Of a DNA stretch of 64,000 bases, positions 26,018-35,313 are shown in pieces. The notes under the pieces are model-generated. The model was not told the DNA's origin. It saw only the letters and a list, made by a program, of their open reading frames with translations, and did no database searches. The stretch comes from Bradyrhizobium tropiciagri (GTDB taxonomy: Bacteria; Pseudomonadota; Alphaproteobacteria; Rhizobiales; Xanthobacteraceae): positions 62,001-126,000 of the forward strand of contig NZ_LFLZ01000007.1 in the NCBI RefSeq assembly GCF_001189845.1, given 5' to 3'. The translations under genes were made by a program, and so were the position numbers. Within the stretch, counting starts at the first letter, position 1, and every line of letters begins with the position of its first letter.

Positions 26018-27514
26018 ATGAAGAGCTGGCTTTCGAGACTTTCGGCGACCCTGTTGGCGGTCGCATTCGTCGCATCCGCGGCGCCCGCCCAGGCCGAAAA
26101 GCGCGTCGCGCTGGTGATCGGCAACAATGACTACAGGAATGTGCCCAAGCTGCAGAAGGCGGTCAACGACGCCCGCACCATGGGCGACACGCTGAAGCAG
26201 CTCGGTTTCAACGTCATGGTGGCCGAGAATTTGAACCGGCAGGCGTTCTCCGAGACGCTGCTCGCCTTCGACCGCGCCGTGGAACCTGGCGATACCGCGT
26301 TCTTCTTCTACGCCGGTCACGGCTTCGAGATCGCGGGCCAGAACTTCCTGCTGCCGACCGACGTACCGGCGGCGACCGAAGGGCAGGAGGAGCTGGTGCG
26401 CGACGCCTCGGTTCTCGCCGACCGCATCATCGAACGGTTGCAGAACAAGAAGGCGCGCACCTCGATCCTGGTGTTCGATGCCTGCCGCAACAATCCGTTC
26501 GAGCGGGCCGGCACGCGCGCCGTTGCCGGCGGTGGTGGCCTCGCGCCGATGACGCAGCTGCCCGAAGGCGTGTTCTCGGTGTTTTCGGCGGGGCCGCGCC
26601 AGACCGCGCTCGACCGGTTGTCGAACGACGATGCCAATCCCAATTCGGTGTTCACACGAACCTTTGCCAAGGAGTTGCTGCAGCCCGGCGAGAACCTCGT
26701 GCAGGTCGCCCAGCGCACGCGGCGCCTGGTCAGCGAGATGGCCGAGACCGTGAAGCACAAGCAGATCCCGGTCTATTTCGACCAGATGGTCGATGACGTC
26801 TTCCTGAACGGGGCCGCGAAGGCGCAGGCCGAGGCGGCCAAGCCGTCCGCTCCGCCGCAGCAGGTGGCCGCGTTGCCGCCGGTCTCGGTGCCGAAGCTGC
26901 CGAAGGAGGATACCGTCAACGCGCCGATCGCGAGCTTCTCGCGGCACAATGGCGGCTGGACCGTCGTGTTCTCGATCGCCGATCCGACGCTCGGCATTTC
27001 CTGGCGGATCGGCGATAGCGGCGACTTCCGCGAAACCGGCTTCATGGACACGCTCGATCCGCGCACACGCAAGCGGATGCCCAATCCATCGATCGAGCTG
27101 CCGGCGGATGCGCCGGCCGCCACGATCGAGCTGCGCTATGTCGACACCCAGGGCGAGATGCAGGGACCGTTCCCGATCAAGTTCGATCCCGACGCCGCGC
27201 TGATCCGCGACCAGCGCAAGATCCTCGACATGACTGCGACGAGCTGGCTGTCGTTCCGCGAGTTCAACGGGCTGCTGGTCTACTACACCCACCTGATGTC
27301 GTATCGCTGCGCGATCCGCGAGGTGCGGATCGGCATCGACAGTGCGGTGCCGGACAAGGTGCTGAAGATGCCGCCCTGCAATTCGCGCGATCCCAGCGCG
27401 ATCCCGTCCGATGCGCAGCCCTATCTGAAGCTTGCGCCGCAGACCAAATCGGTCTCGGTGGAGCTGACCTATCGCGACGGCAGCGTGTCGGAAATCAAGA
27501 CCTTCCGGCGATAG
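26018..27514 (+). CDS. Exported caspase-like (peptidase C14) protein
   Basis: The 498-residue protein has a signal peptide (cleavage likely after AQA, residue 26). A caspase p20-type domain follows: RVALVIGNNDYRNVPKLQKAVNDA, the catalytic His in FFYAGHGFEIAG (His101) and the catalytic Cys in LVFDACRNNPF (Cys156). The domain ends near residue 270. A Pro/Ala linker leads to a C-terminal beta-rich region of about 200 residues (WTVVFSIADPTLGISWRIGD...VRIGIDSAVPDKVLKMP) that I do not recognise. Both dyad residues are kept, so it may be an active cysteine peptidase in the periplasm. Its substrate is unknown. It is a single gene with its own upstream repeats. Confidence 0.85.
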   Translation: MKSWLSRLSATLLAVAFVASAAPAQAEKRVALVIGNNDYRNVPKLQKAVNDARTMGDTLKQLGFNVMVAENLNRQAFSETLLAFDRAVEPGDTAFFFYAGHGFEIAGQNFLLPTDVPAATEGQEELVRDASVLADRIIERLQNKKARTSILVFDACRNNPFERAGTRAVAGGGGLAPMTQLPEGVFSVFSAGPRQTALDRLSNDDANPNSVFTRTFAKELLQPGENLVQVAQRTRRLVSEMAETVKHKQIPVYFDQMVDDVFLNGAAKAQAEAAKPSAPPQQVAALPPVSVPKLPKEDTVNAPIASFSRHNGGWTVVFSIADPTLGISWRIGDSGDFRETGFMDTLDPRTRKRMPNPSIELPADAPAATIELRYVDTQGEMQGPFPIKFDPDAALIRDQRKILDMTATSWLSFREFNGLLVYYTHLMSYRCAIREVRIGIDSAVPDKVLKMPPCNSRDPSAIPSDAQPYLKLAPQTKSVSVELTYRDGSVSEIKTFRR

Positions 27515-27579
27515 CTTGCATCCTTGTCGTCCGCCCCGCGTTACAAGGGGAGCGGCGAGACAACCGTAAGGACGGCGTC

Positions 27580-28824
27580 ATGGATGCGGGCAATCCGGCA
27601 GGATCGAACACACGTCAGATGAAGGTGCGCTGCTGCGTGGTCGGCGGCGGGCCGGCCGGCATGATGCTCGGCTATCTGCTCGGACGCGCCGGCATCGACG
27701 TCGTGGTGCTGGAGAAGCACGCCGACTTCTTCCGCGACTTTCGCGGCGACACCGTGCATCCCTCGACCCTGCAGGTGATGGACGAACTCGGTCTGATCGA
27801 CGGCTTCCTGAAGCTGCCGCACCAGGACATCCAGAAGCTCGACGGCATGTTCGGCCGCACCTCGGTGCGGATCGCCGACCTCAGCCGTCTCAGCGTCAAA
27901 TATCCTTTCATCGCGATGATGCCGCAGTGGGACTTTCTCAATTTCCTGCGCGAGAGCGGCAGGCGTTTCCCCTCGCTGAAGGTGCTGATGAATGCAGAGG
28001 CGACCGACCTGATCCGGCGCGGCGACGCAGTTGCCGGCGTCCGCGTGAACACGCCTGATGGTCCCGTCGAGATCGAGGCGGATCTTGTGATCGGCTGCGA
28101 CGGCCGCCATTCGATCGTGCGCGAGCGCGCCGGTCTCAAGGTCGAGGAGATCGGCGCGCCGATGGATGTCTTGTGGTTTCGCGTCGGGCGGCGTCCGGAC
28201 GAGACCGAGAATTTGTTCGCCCGCATCGACAACGGCAAGATGATGGTGACGTTCGATCGCGGCGACTATTGGCAATGCGCCTATGTGATCGCCAAGGGAC
28301 AATACGAGGCCGTGAAGGCGCGGGGATTGCCGGCGCTGCTCGACGACGTGCTGCGGCTAGCGCCGATCCTCAAGGCCGGCATCGCCGATGTGAAGAGCTT
28401 CGACGACGTCAAGCTGCTCACGGTCGCGATCAACCGGCTGACGCGCTGGACCCTTCCGGGCCTGCTCTGCATCGGCGACGCGGCGCACGCGATGTCGCCG
28501 ATCGGCGGCGTCGGCGTCAACCTCGCGGTGCAGGATGCGGTCGCGACCGCCAACATCCTGGCGGCAAAGCTCGCGCAAGGCTGTCCGTCGGAGGACGAGC
28601 TCGATGCGGTGCGGCGTCGCCGCGAATTTCCTGTACGGGTCACGCAGCGCATGCAGGTGATCGCACAGGACAACCTCATCAGCACCGCGCTGAAGGGGGG
28701 CGATCAACCGGTACCGTTCGCGTTGCGGTTGATCACGGCGATGCCCTGGCTGCAGGGGCTGACGGCGCGTCTCGTCGCGGTTGGGGTGCGGCCGGAGCAC
28801 GTGCACTCGCCGGCCGCGAGCTGA
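27580..28824 (+). CDS. FAD-dependent monooxygenase, PHBH-fold
   Basis: The 414-residue flavoprotein has the N-terminal FAD motif CCVVGGGPAGMMLGYLLGRAG, the middle DG motif LVIGCDGRHSIVRE and the third motif LLCIGDAAHAMSPIGGVGVNLAVQDA, which identify the p-hydroxybenzoate hydroxylase-like group. These use NADPH and oxygen to hydroxylate aromatic rings or related compounds in the cytoplasm. The substrate cannot be told. It follows the caspase-like gene by 65 bases on the same strand. Confidence 0.9.
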   Translation: MDAGNPAGSNTRQMKVRCCVVGGGPAGMMLGYLLGRAGIDVVVLEKHADFFRDFRGDTVHPSTLQVMDELGLIDGFLKLPHQDIQKLDGMFGRTSVRIADLSRLSVKYPFIAMMPQWDFLNFLRESGRRFPSLKVLMNAEATDLIRRGDAVAGVRVNTPDGPVEIEADLVIGCDGRHSIVRERAGLKVEEIGAPMDVLWFRVGRRPDETENLFARIDNGKMMVTFDRGDYWQCAYVIAKGQYEAVKARGLPALLDDVLRLAPILKAGIADVKSFDDVKLLTVAINRLTRWTLPGLLCIGDAAHAMSPIGGVGVNLAVQDAVATANILAAKLAQGCPSEDELDAVRRRREFPVRVTQRMQVIAQDNLISTALKGGDQPVPFALRLITAMPWLQGLTARLVAVGVRPEHVHSPAAS

Positions 28825-29024
28825 CGCGCGGTCGCGCGTGTGGAAGGAATTTATCAAGGATAACAGCCGCTTAATTTCGCTGTTGGAAGTTGCGCGGTTG
28901 CAACAGAGGGACATGATTCGAAACCGGCGGACACGGATTCTGCGCTGCCGGTTCCCGCGGTTTTCTTTTGGTAAGGGTCTCTCTGGGAAAGCTGGTGCCC
29001 ATCGGACAACCTGGGGGTGCCACC

Positions 29025-29801
29025 GTGTTTCGTGCCAAATTCATTGCCGTGTTGACTGCAACCACCACGCTCGGCCTCAGTGCCGCCGCGGCCGCCGATC
29101 TCGCTGCGCGTCCCTACACCAAGGCGCCGGCCTATGTCGAAACGCTCTACAACTGGTCCGGCTTCTATGTCGGCGGCCATCTCGGCGGCGCCTGGACCAA
29201 CGAGCAGTGGGTCAGCAGCGCGAACACGACGGTGTTCGGCGATCTCGCGCCTGGCCAGGGCTTTCGGCAGCGCGGCTCGGGCTTCATGGGCGGCGGCCAG
29301 ATCGGCTACAACTGGCAGGCCAACAACTTCGTGTTCGGTGTCGAGGGCACGATCTCCGGGCTCGACAATTCCGGCCGCGTCACCAACACGGTGTTCGGCG
29401 TCGGCCGCGACGATCAATTCAGCTGGCGCTCGAATGCGATGGCGACGATCGTCGGCCGTGCCGGCTACGCGATCCAGAACAATCTGCTCTATTTCAAGGG
29501 CGGCTATGCCGGCGTGAACAACCGCCTGTCCGTCGTCGACAACGTTCCGCCGTCGACCGGCTCCGGCAGCCAGACCCATTGGGCCAGCGGCTGGACCATC
29601 GGTGCAGGCTGGGAATACGGCATCACCCGCAATTGGACCATCGGCGTCGAATACAATTACGCAGCGTTCGAGCGTCAGACCTATCAGCTCGCCGGCACCG
29701 CGGCGGGCACCTATACGTTCGACGCCAAGCCGCGCGATATCCAGTGGGCGGTGGTGCGCGTGAACTACAAGTTCGACGCGCCGGTCATCGCGCGCTACTG
29801 A
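29025..29801 (+). CDS. Outer-membrane beta-barrel protein, Omp31-like
   Basis: The 258-residue protein begins with a signal peptide (FIAVLTATTTLGLSAAAA) cut before AADLAARPYTKAP, and then alternates residues typical of an eight-strand barrel (GFYVGGHLGGAWT, QIGYNWQANNFVFGVEG, VGRAGYAIQNNLLYFKGGYA, WTIGAGWEYGITRNWTIGVEYNY). It ends VRVNYKFDAPVIARY with the aromatic residue needed for insertion. GTG 29025 is preferred: GGGGG lies just upstream and the signal starts at once. It is a relative of the barrel at 30874 and is followed by a strong terminator. Confidence 0.88.
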   Translation: MFRAKFIAVLTATTTLGLSAAAAADLAARPYTKAPAYVETLYNWSGFYVGGHLGGAWTNEQWVSSANTTVFGDLAPGQGFRQRGSGFMGGGQIGYNWQANNFVFGVEGTISGLDNSGRVTNTVFGVGRDDQFSWRSNAMATIVGRAGYAIQNNLLYFKGGYAGVNNRLSVVDNVPPSTGSGSQTHWASGWTIGAGWEYGITRNWTIGVEYNYAAFERQTYQLAGTAAGTYTFDAKPRDIQWAVVRVNYKFDAPVIARY

Positions 29802-29825
29802 ACCAAGACTGAGGCGAACAGGATG

Positions 29826-29855
29826 CAGGAGCCCCGGCGGTTGCCGGGGCTCCTG
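29826..29855. terminator. Bidirectional intrinsic terminator
   Basis: A 13-bp perfect stem, CAGGAGCCCCGGC / GCCGGGGCTCCTG, closes a 4-base loop and is followed by TGTTT. It separates the barrel gene (+) from the convergent SDR gene (-). Confidence 0.85.
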
Positions 29856-29874
29856 TGTTTCGGGCGTGTATCTT

Positions 29875-30645
29875 TCAGGCCATGACCGAATAGCCGCCGT
29901 CGACGGGGATCGCGGTGCCGGTGACGAAATCCGACGCCGGCGATGCCAGGAAAACGGCGATGCCGGCGAAGTCGTCGATGGCTCCCCAGCGCGCCGCCGG
30001 CGTGCGCGCGAGCACACGTTCGTGCAGCCCGGCAACCTGCTGGCGCGCGCCCTTGGTCAGATCGGTGTCGATCCAGCCGGGAAGAATGGCGTTGACCTGG
30101 ATGTTGTCGGCCGCCCAGGCGTTGGCGCAGGCGCGGGTGTACTGCACGATGCCGCCCTTGCTCGCGGCATAGGCCGCAGCGAAGCTCGCGCCGAAGATCG
30201 ACATCATCGAGCCGATATTGATGATCTTGCCGTGGCCCGATGCCTTGAGCGCAGGGTAGGCCGCCTTCGAGCACAGGAAGGCGCTGGTGAGGTTGGTGTC
30301 GATCACCTTGCTCCACTCGTCGAGCTCGAGCTCGTGCGGCGGCTTGCGGATGCTCATGCCGGCGTTGTTGACGAGGATGTCGATCCGGCCGAGCTCATCA
30401 TTGACCCGCTTGACCATGGCCGCGACGGCGGCCTTGTCGGTCACGTCGGTGGCCACCGCGATCGCCTTGACGCCGCGCTTAACCAGATCCTCGACGGCGG
30501 CCTTCGATTTCGTCTCGTTGCGGCCGACCACGGCGACCGCCGCGCCGGCATCCGCCAGGCCGCGCGCCATCCCGAGCCCGATGCCGCCATTGCCGCCGGT
30601 GACGATCGCGACCCGGCCCGAGAGATCAAACTGTCCGTTTCTCAT
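29875..30645 (-). CDS. Short-chain dehydrogenase/reductase (classical SDR)
   Basis: The 256-residue NAD(P)-dependent oxidoreductase has the TGGNGGIG nucleotide site, the NNAG motif (ILVNNAGMSIRKP), the catalytic YAASKGG with a preceding Ser (INIGSMMS) and C-terminal PVDGGYSVMA. The subgroup resembles sugar-acid or gluconate 5-dehydrogenases. The substrate is not determined. ATG 30645 fits the family start (MRNGQFDLSGRVAIVTGG). It is a single gene between two outer-membrane genes. Confidence 0.9.
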   Translation of the reverse strand: MRNGQFDLSGRVAIVTGGNGGIGLGMARGLADAGAAVAVVGRNETKSKAAVEDLVKRGVKAIAVATDVTDKAAVAAMVKRVNDELGRIDILVNNAGMSIRKPPHELELDEWSKVIDTNLTSAFLCSKAAYPALKASGHGKIINIGSMMSIFGASFAAAYAASKGGIVQYTRACANAWAADNIQVNAILPGWIDTDLTKGARQQVAGLHERVLARTPAARWGAIDDFAGIAVFLASPASDFVTGTAIPVDGGYSVMA

Positions 30646-30810
30646 TGTTGTTGTCCGCTGTGGTTTGAATCTGGTCGCGAGAGTGCCTGATCGTCGGAAC
30701 GCTGACCAGATCGGGAGCGGCCGGTCGGCCCTGCGCCAAGGACGTGCGAAGGCCAAGGACGTGCGGAGAACGTGAGCGCGCGCGGTTGTTCCCGAAGTCG
30801 TCAGGACAAC

Positions 30811-30840
30811 AAAAAAGCCCCGGACAATGCCGGGGCTTTT
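30811..30840 (-). terminator. Intrinsic terminator of the second barrel gene
   Basis: GCCCCGG / CCGGGGC with flanking A4/T4 makes an 11-bp stem around ACAATG. On the minus strand it ends in a U-run just after the barrel gene stop. Confidence 0.85.
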
Positions 30841-30873
30841 CGTCTGCTAGATCAGCAGGGATCAGTAAGTAGC

Positions 30874-31665
30874 TCAGTACTTGGCAACAACCGGACCGGT
30901 CCAGTTGAAGCGATAGACCAGCGAGGTGCTGATGGTCTGGACGAACGGCTTGAAGGTGATGTCGCGGCCGTTCGAGATGTTGGTGACGTCGGCGAGTTCC
31001 GAGATGTTCTTGTTGTCGTAGTAGGCAGCGCGGTACTCGGTCTTCATGAACCAACCCGGCGCGGTGATGCCGAAGATGTTCAGGTTGTTCTCGACGCCGC
31101 CGCCGACGAACCAGCCGCTGCGGTCGAAGCCGTTGGTGTGACCACCGACCGGAAGAGCGGTCGCGGTGTTGAACAGGGTGGTGCCCTTCCAGTGCGAGCT
31201 GGAGTAACCGGCGTTGACGTAGGACAGAACGTTCGGAGCGACCAGGTAGCCGAGGCGCGCACCGGCGGCCCAGCTGTAGTCGTTCTTGATGTTGCCGGCG
31301 ATGCCGAGGCCCTGATCCTGGATGGTGCCCTTCAGGCTGCCGAACTGACCGTCGGCGAACACGCCGATGACCCAGCTGTTGGCGGTCTGCCAGTCGTAAC
31401 CGGCACCGACGGTGCCGAACCAGCCGTCGCCGCCCTGGCGCTGGTTGAAGCCGAGGATCGGCGCGCCCGTGACGGTCGACTGGACGCCGGTGTCAGCGTC
31501 CCAGACGCCGCCGCCGCCGCCGCCGAAGATGTAGAAGCCGGTCCAGCTCGGCGCCACTGCGATCGGGGCCGGAGCCTTGGTGTAGGGGCGGGCAGCCAGA
31601 TCGGCGGCCGATGCGGAACCCGTCATCGCAGCAACCGCGGTCAGAGCGAGCAAAATCTTCTTCAT
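30874..31665 (-). CDS. Outer-membrane beta-barrel protein, Omp31-like
   Basis: The 263-residue protein has signal peptide MKKILLALTAVAAMTGSASA followed by the same AADLAARPYTKAP motif seen in the barrel at 29025. The barrel strands are visible (GFYIFGGGGGGVWD, GAGYDWQTANSWVIGVFAD, AAGARLGYLVAPNVLSYVNAGY, WFMKTEYRAAYYDN) and the C-terminus LVYRFNWTGPVVAKY ends in an aromatic residue. It has a dedicated terminator. Local base use is more A/T rich with preferred codons, consistent with high expression. Its role is structural or permeability-related; no specific ligand is known. Confidence 0.9.
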   Translation of the reverse strand: MKKILLALTAVAAMTGSASAADLAARPYTKAPAPIAVAPSWTGFYIFGGGGGGVWDADTGVQSTVTGAPILGFNQRQGGDGWFGTVGAGYDWQTANSWVIGVFADGQFGSLKGTIQDQGLGIAGNIKNDYSWAAGARLGYLVAPNVLSYVNAGYSSSHWKGTTLFNTATALPVGGHTNGFDRSGWFVGGGVENNLNIFGITAPGWFMKTEYRAAYYDNKNISELADVTNISNGRDITFKPFVQTISTSLVYRFNWTGPVVAKY

Positions 31666-31836
31666 ATCCAAATCCTCGACTAGCGTTCGATCGGGTCGCT
31701 GACGGGGGTGCGCTGGCACCGATTCCCGAAACTCATGTTGGGGACTATACGTGGTTCCGCCGGAAATGCTGTTGCGGGTGAGACACAACCGCTCGAAAAC
31801 GAAACCAACGGTGCTCTCCGGAAAGGCGAATGAAAA

Positions 31837-31862
31837 CGGCCGCCCCGAGCTCGAGGCGGCCG
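31837..31862 (-). terminator. Intrinsic terminator of parE
   Basis: CGGCCGCC (31837-31844) pairs with GGCGGCCG (31855-31862) around a GAGCTC-containing loop. On the minus strand the stem is followed by TTTTC, just beyond the parE stop. Confidence 0.75.
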
Positions 31863-31892
31863 GAAAATCGTTTTTAATCAGTTGGTTGGGGC

Positions 31893-33953
31893 CTAAACGT
31901 CGAGCAGATCGTCGCTGGCGAATTCGGCCTTGTCGGAGATGAAGGCAAAGCGGGCTTCCGCCTTGGTTCCCATCAGCCGCTCGACCGAGTCGGCGGTGCC
32001 TTCGCGATCGTCGGCCAGCAGCACCACGCGCAGCAGTGTGCGCTTGGCCGGATCCATCGTGGTCTCCTTGAGCTGCGCCGGCATCATTTCGCCGAGGCCT
32101 TTGAAGCGATTCACCTCGACCTTGGCGTTGGCGTTGAACTCGCTCTTGAGCAGCTCTTCCTTGTGCGCGTCGTCACGGGCGTAGATCGACTTGGTGCCGT
32201 GCTTGAGTTTGTAGAGCGGGGGCACCGCCAGGTAGAGATGCCCCTCGTCGATCAGCCGCGGCATCTGCCGGTAGAAGAAGGTGATCAACAGCGATGCGAT
32301 ATGCGCGCCGTCGACGTCGGCGTCGGTCATGATGATGATGCGCTGATAGCGCAGATCCTCTTCGCGATAGTGCGCGAGCGTGCCGCAGCCGATCGCCTGC
32401 ACCAGATCGGAGAGCTGCGCGTTGGCGGTCAGCTTGTCCTTGCCGGCGGATGCGACGTTGAGAATCTTGCCGCGCAGCGGCAGCACGGCCTGGGTCTTGC
32501 GATCGCGCGCCTGCTTGGCGCTGCCGCCGGCCGAGTCACCTTCGACGATGAAGAGTTCGGAGCCTTCGGTGCCGGCATCGGAGCAATCGGCGAGCTTGCC
32601 GGGAAGACGCAACTTCTTGCCGGCGGTCTTGCGCGCGGTTTCCTTTTCCTGGCGGCGGCGCAGCCGTTCCTCGGCGCGATCGATCACGAAGTCGAGCAGC
32701 CGGTTGGCCTGGTTGGGATTGCCGGACAGCCAGTGGTCGAACGGATCCTTCATCGCCTGTTCGACGATGCGCTGCGCTTCGGCCGTGGCGAGGCGGTCTT
32801 TCGTTTGACCCTGGAATTCAGGCTCGCGCACGAACACCGAGAGCATGACGGCCGCACCAACCATCACGTCTTCCGAGGTGATGGCGGCTGCGCGTTTGCC
32901 TTGGCCGGCGCGTTCGGCGTGATCCTTCAGGCCGCGCAGCAGCGCGCTGCGCAGGCCGGATTCATGCGTGCCGCCGTCGGGCGTCGGCACCGTGTTGGTG
33001 TAGGACGACAGGAAGCCGTCGGCATCGGCCGTCCACGCCACCGCCCATTCGCACGCGCCATGCGCGCCGCTGCGGCCGGACTTGCCGGAGAAGATATCCT
33101 GATGCACCAGCGTGTCGGCATGGATCGCCGCGGCGAGATAATCCTTCAAGCCGCCGGGGAAGTGGAATTTGGCTTCGGCCGGGACGTCCTCGACGCCCTT
33201 CAGCAGTTCCTGATCGCAGTGCCAGCGAATCTCGACGCCGCCGAACAGATACGCCTTCGAGCGCGTCATCTTGAACAGGCGTTGCGGCTTGAACGCCGCC
33301 TTGGCGCCGAAAATGTCGGTATCAGGCTTGAAGCGGATCCGCGTGCCGCGGCGGTTGTTGACCTTGCCGAGGTCTTCGAGCTTGCCCTTGGGATGGCCGC
33401 GCTCGAAGGTCATGCGATGCAGTTGCCCGCTGCGCGCGACCTCGACCTCGAGCCGCGAGGAAAGGGCGTTGACCACGGAGACGCCGACGCCGTGCAGGCC
33501 GCCCGAGGTCTCGTAGACCTTGGAGTCGAACTTGCCGCCCGAGTGCAGCGTGCACATGATGACTTCGAGTGCCGACTTCTTTGGGAATTTCGGATGCGGG
33601 TCGACCGGAATGCCGCGGCCATTGTCGGTCACGGTCAGGAAGCCGTCGGCGGTCAGCTCGACGTCGATGAAGGTGGCGTGACCGGCCAGCGCCTCGTCCA
33701 TGCAGTTGTCGATCACCTCGGCGAACAGGTGGTGCAGCGCCTTCTCGTCGGTGCCGCCGATATACATGCCGGGCCGCCGCCGGACCGGTTCCAGCCCCTC
33801 CAGGACCTCGATGTCAGCCGCGGTATAGCCGGCTTCGGCGCCTCCTGCGGGCCGGGATGCGGCCTTCGCAGGGGCGCGTGCCTTCGGTTCCGAGGCTCCG
33901 AACAGATCGTCAGCAGATTTGCTTTTGGCGTTCGACTTCAATGATTTGGCCAT
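31893..33953 (-). CDS. parE: DNA topoisomerase IV subunit B
   Basis: ATPase subunit of topoisomerase IV, which decatenates chromosomes with ParC. The 686-residue protein starts with an unusual Ala/Lys-rich leader of about 40 residues. It then has the GHKL ATPase motifs EVIDNCMDEA (79-88), DNGRGIP (110-116) and GGLHGVGVSVVN (151-162), a transducer domain and the TOPRIM domain with EGDSAGG (471-477) and TDADVDGAHI (near 544). GyrB is longer and has different insertions; length and the MTDADVDGAHI context favour ParE. It is likely essential. It is transcribed alone, with a terminator. Confidence 0.93.
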   Translation of the reverse strand: MAKSLKSNAKSKSADDLFGASEPKARAPAKAASRPAGGAEAGYTAADIEVLEGLEPVRRRPGMYIGGTDEKALHHLFAEVIDNCMDEALAGHATFIDVELTADGFLTVTDNGRGIPVDPHPKFPKKSALEVIMCTLHSGGKFDSKVYETSGGLHGVGVSVVNALSSRLEVEVARSGQLHRMTFERGHPKGKLEDLGKVNNRRGTRIRFKPDTDIFGAKAAFKPQRLFKMTRSKAYLFGGVEIRWHCDQELLKGVEDVPAEAKFHFPGGLKDYLAAAIHADTLVHQDIFSGKSGRSGAHGACEWAVAWTADADGFLSSYTNTVPTPDGGTHESGLRSALLRGLKDHAERAGQGKRAAAITSEDVMVGAAVMLSVFVREPEFQGQTKDRLATAEAQRIVEQAMKDPFDHWLSGNPNQANRLLDFVIDRAEERLRRRQEKETARKTAGKKLRLPGKLADCSDAGTEGSELFIVEGDSAGGSAKQARDRKTQAVLPLRGKILNVASAGKDKLTANAQLSDLVQAIGCGTLAHYREEDLRYQRIIIMTDADVDGAHIASLLITFFYRQMPRLIDEGHLYLAVPPLYKLKHGTKSIYARDDAHKEELLKSEFNANAKVEVNRFKGLGEMMPAQLKETTMDPAKRTLLRVVLLADDREGTADSVERLMGTKAEARFAFISDKAEFASDDLLDV

Positions 33954-34078
33954 GTTTCTTCAAGTGGCGCGCCAGTCCTGGCGCGGCGAATCGGTTGCTC
34001 TGACTATGCCACGGATGGGCTGCCAATGGGGACGGCCGCGCCCTGGGGCCCAGCCGTCCCTGTAGATAGCGCCTGCGA

Positions 34079-34447
34079 TTACGCCTGCGAGGTGCGGAAT
34101 ACAACGACCGTGAACAGGGCCATGGCGACAACCACGATAAGCGATCCCATGATCGGTGCCGCCTCGAACGCGGGACCCTTCAACAGCACGGCGGCCACGC
34201 CGGCCGGAAACAGCACGCCGCCGACGATATGCAGCCAGCCCTGGATTTTGGCCAGCAACATGCTGCCGGCTGCTGGCACCAGCCGGCAGTAGAGGCCGAA
34301 CAGGAACAGCAGCACGCCGCCAACGAGATTGAGATGCGCGTGCGCCGGCCCCAACGTGAAGTCGTGCTGGATACCCATGGCGATGCCCGCGAGCATTCCG
34401 AACAGCAAGACGAGAACGCTCACGCACATCATCAATGACCCGATCAT
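34079..34447 (-). CDS. Small four-helix membrane protein with a His motif
   Basis: The 122-residue protein has four hydrophobic helices. Between helices 1 and 2 is GPAHAHLNLVGGV, a histidine pattern reminiscent of haem-copper oxidase subunit I-like fragments; small proteins of this kind are often annotated as cytochrome-c-oxidase-like. There is no full oxidase here and only this local motif is seen, so the annotation is tentative. It is on the minus strand just upstream of parE and diverges from the DedA gene. Confidence 0.6.
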   Translation of the reverse strand: MIGSLMMCVSVLVLLFGMLAGIAMGIQHDFTLGPAHAHLNLVGGVLLFLFGLYCRLVPAAGSMLLAKIQGWLHIVGGVLFPAGVAAVLLKGPAFEAAPIMGSLIVVVAMALFTVVVFRTSQA

Positions 34448-34633
34448 CCCGTGATTCCTTTTTTGTAAGGGAGATGCCAGCCAGCCTGGACCGCAGGGGC
34501 CTTGCCGGAGATCACGTTTGATCCCCGCCTTTGTGACTTGATGTCACGCAATGGGCTGGCTTACCTGTTCTTAGGCTGCGTGCCGTTAGAAAGGTTCATT
34601 CGAGGTCCAACGGAGCGGAAGGCACACGACGAG

Positions 34634-35164
34634 ATGGAAGACTTTGCGCGGGCCCTGGCCGAATTCGTCCGCCATCACCAGGCCTGGGCCGCTCCGATCG
34701 TCATGTTGCTGGCGTTCGCTGAATCACTCGCCTTCATCTCATTGCTGGTGCCTGCCTGGGGCGCGCTGGTTGCGATCGGCGCGTTGATCGGCGTCAGCGG
34801 GATCAATTTCTGGCCGATCTGGATCGCCGGCGGCATTGGCGCTGCGCTCGGCGACTGGGTCTCCTACTGGTTCGGCTATCGCTACAAGGAGCAGGTCGCG
34901 CAGATGTGGCCGCTGTCGCGCTATCCGGAGATCCTGCCGCGCGGCGAGGCCTTCGTGAAGACCTGGGGCGTGCCCAGCATCTTCATCGGCCGCTTCTTCG
35001 GCCCGCTGCGCGCCTCGGTGCCGCTTGCGGCCGGCATTTTCGAGATGTCGTACTGGCAATTCCAGATCGCTAATTTCGTCTCCGCGCTGGTCTGGTCGGC
35101 GGCGCTGCTGTTGTTCGGCGACGTCATCGGCCAGGTCGTCGAGTGGATGTGGCGGGTGGTGTAG
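34634..35164 (+). CDS. DedA-family inner-membrane protein
   Basis: The 176-residue protein has the DedA/SNARE-associated signature: a re-entrant N-terminal region (AAPIVMLLAFAESLAFISLLVPAWG), GAALGDWVSYWFGYRYKEQ and GRFFGPLRASVPLAAGIFEMSYWQF. Several DedA proteins recycle lipid carriers or maintain membrane potential. ATG 34634 is chosen from the GGAGCGGAAGG just upstream and the normal family length; earlier in-frame codons add unrelated residues. The specific cargo is unknown. Confidence 0.85.
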   Translation: MEDFARALAEFVRHHQAWAAPIVMLLAFAESLAFISLLVPAWGALVAIGALIGVSGINFWPIWIAGGIGAALGDWVSYWFGYRYKEQVAQMWPLSRYPEILPRGEAFVKTWGVPSIFIGRFFGPLRASVPLAAGIFEMSYWQFQIANFVSALVWSAALLLFGDVIGQVVEWMWRVV

Positions 35165-35313
35165 CGAGAGCCGGAATAAGCCTGCGGTGCAGGGGATTAG
35201 GCGGGTGAGGGCAGACCATGCGCGGCCGTCATCGCGCGCGCATCGAAACGCTGATACAACCTCGCTCACCAAGCACGGATTATCGGGCGCCGCTTCACTG
35301 GGAAGGACAACAC

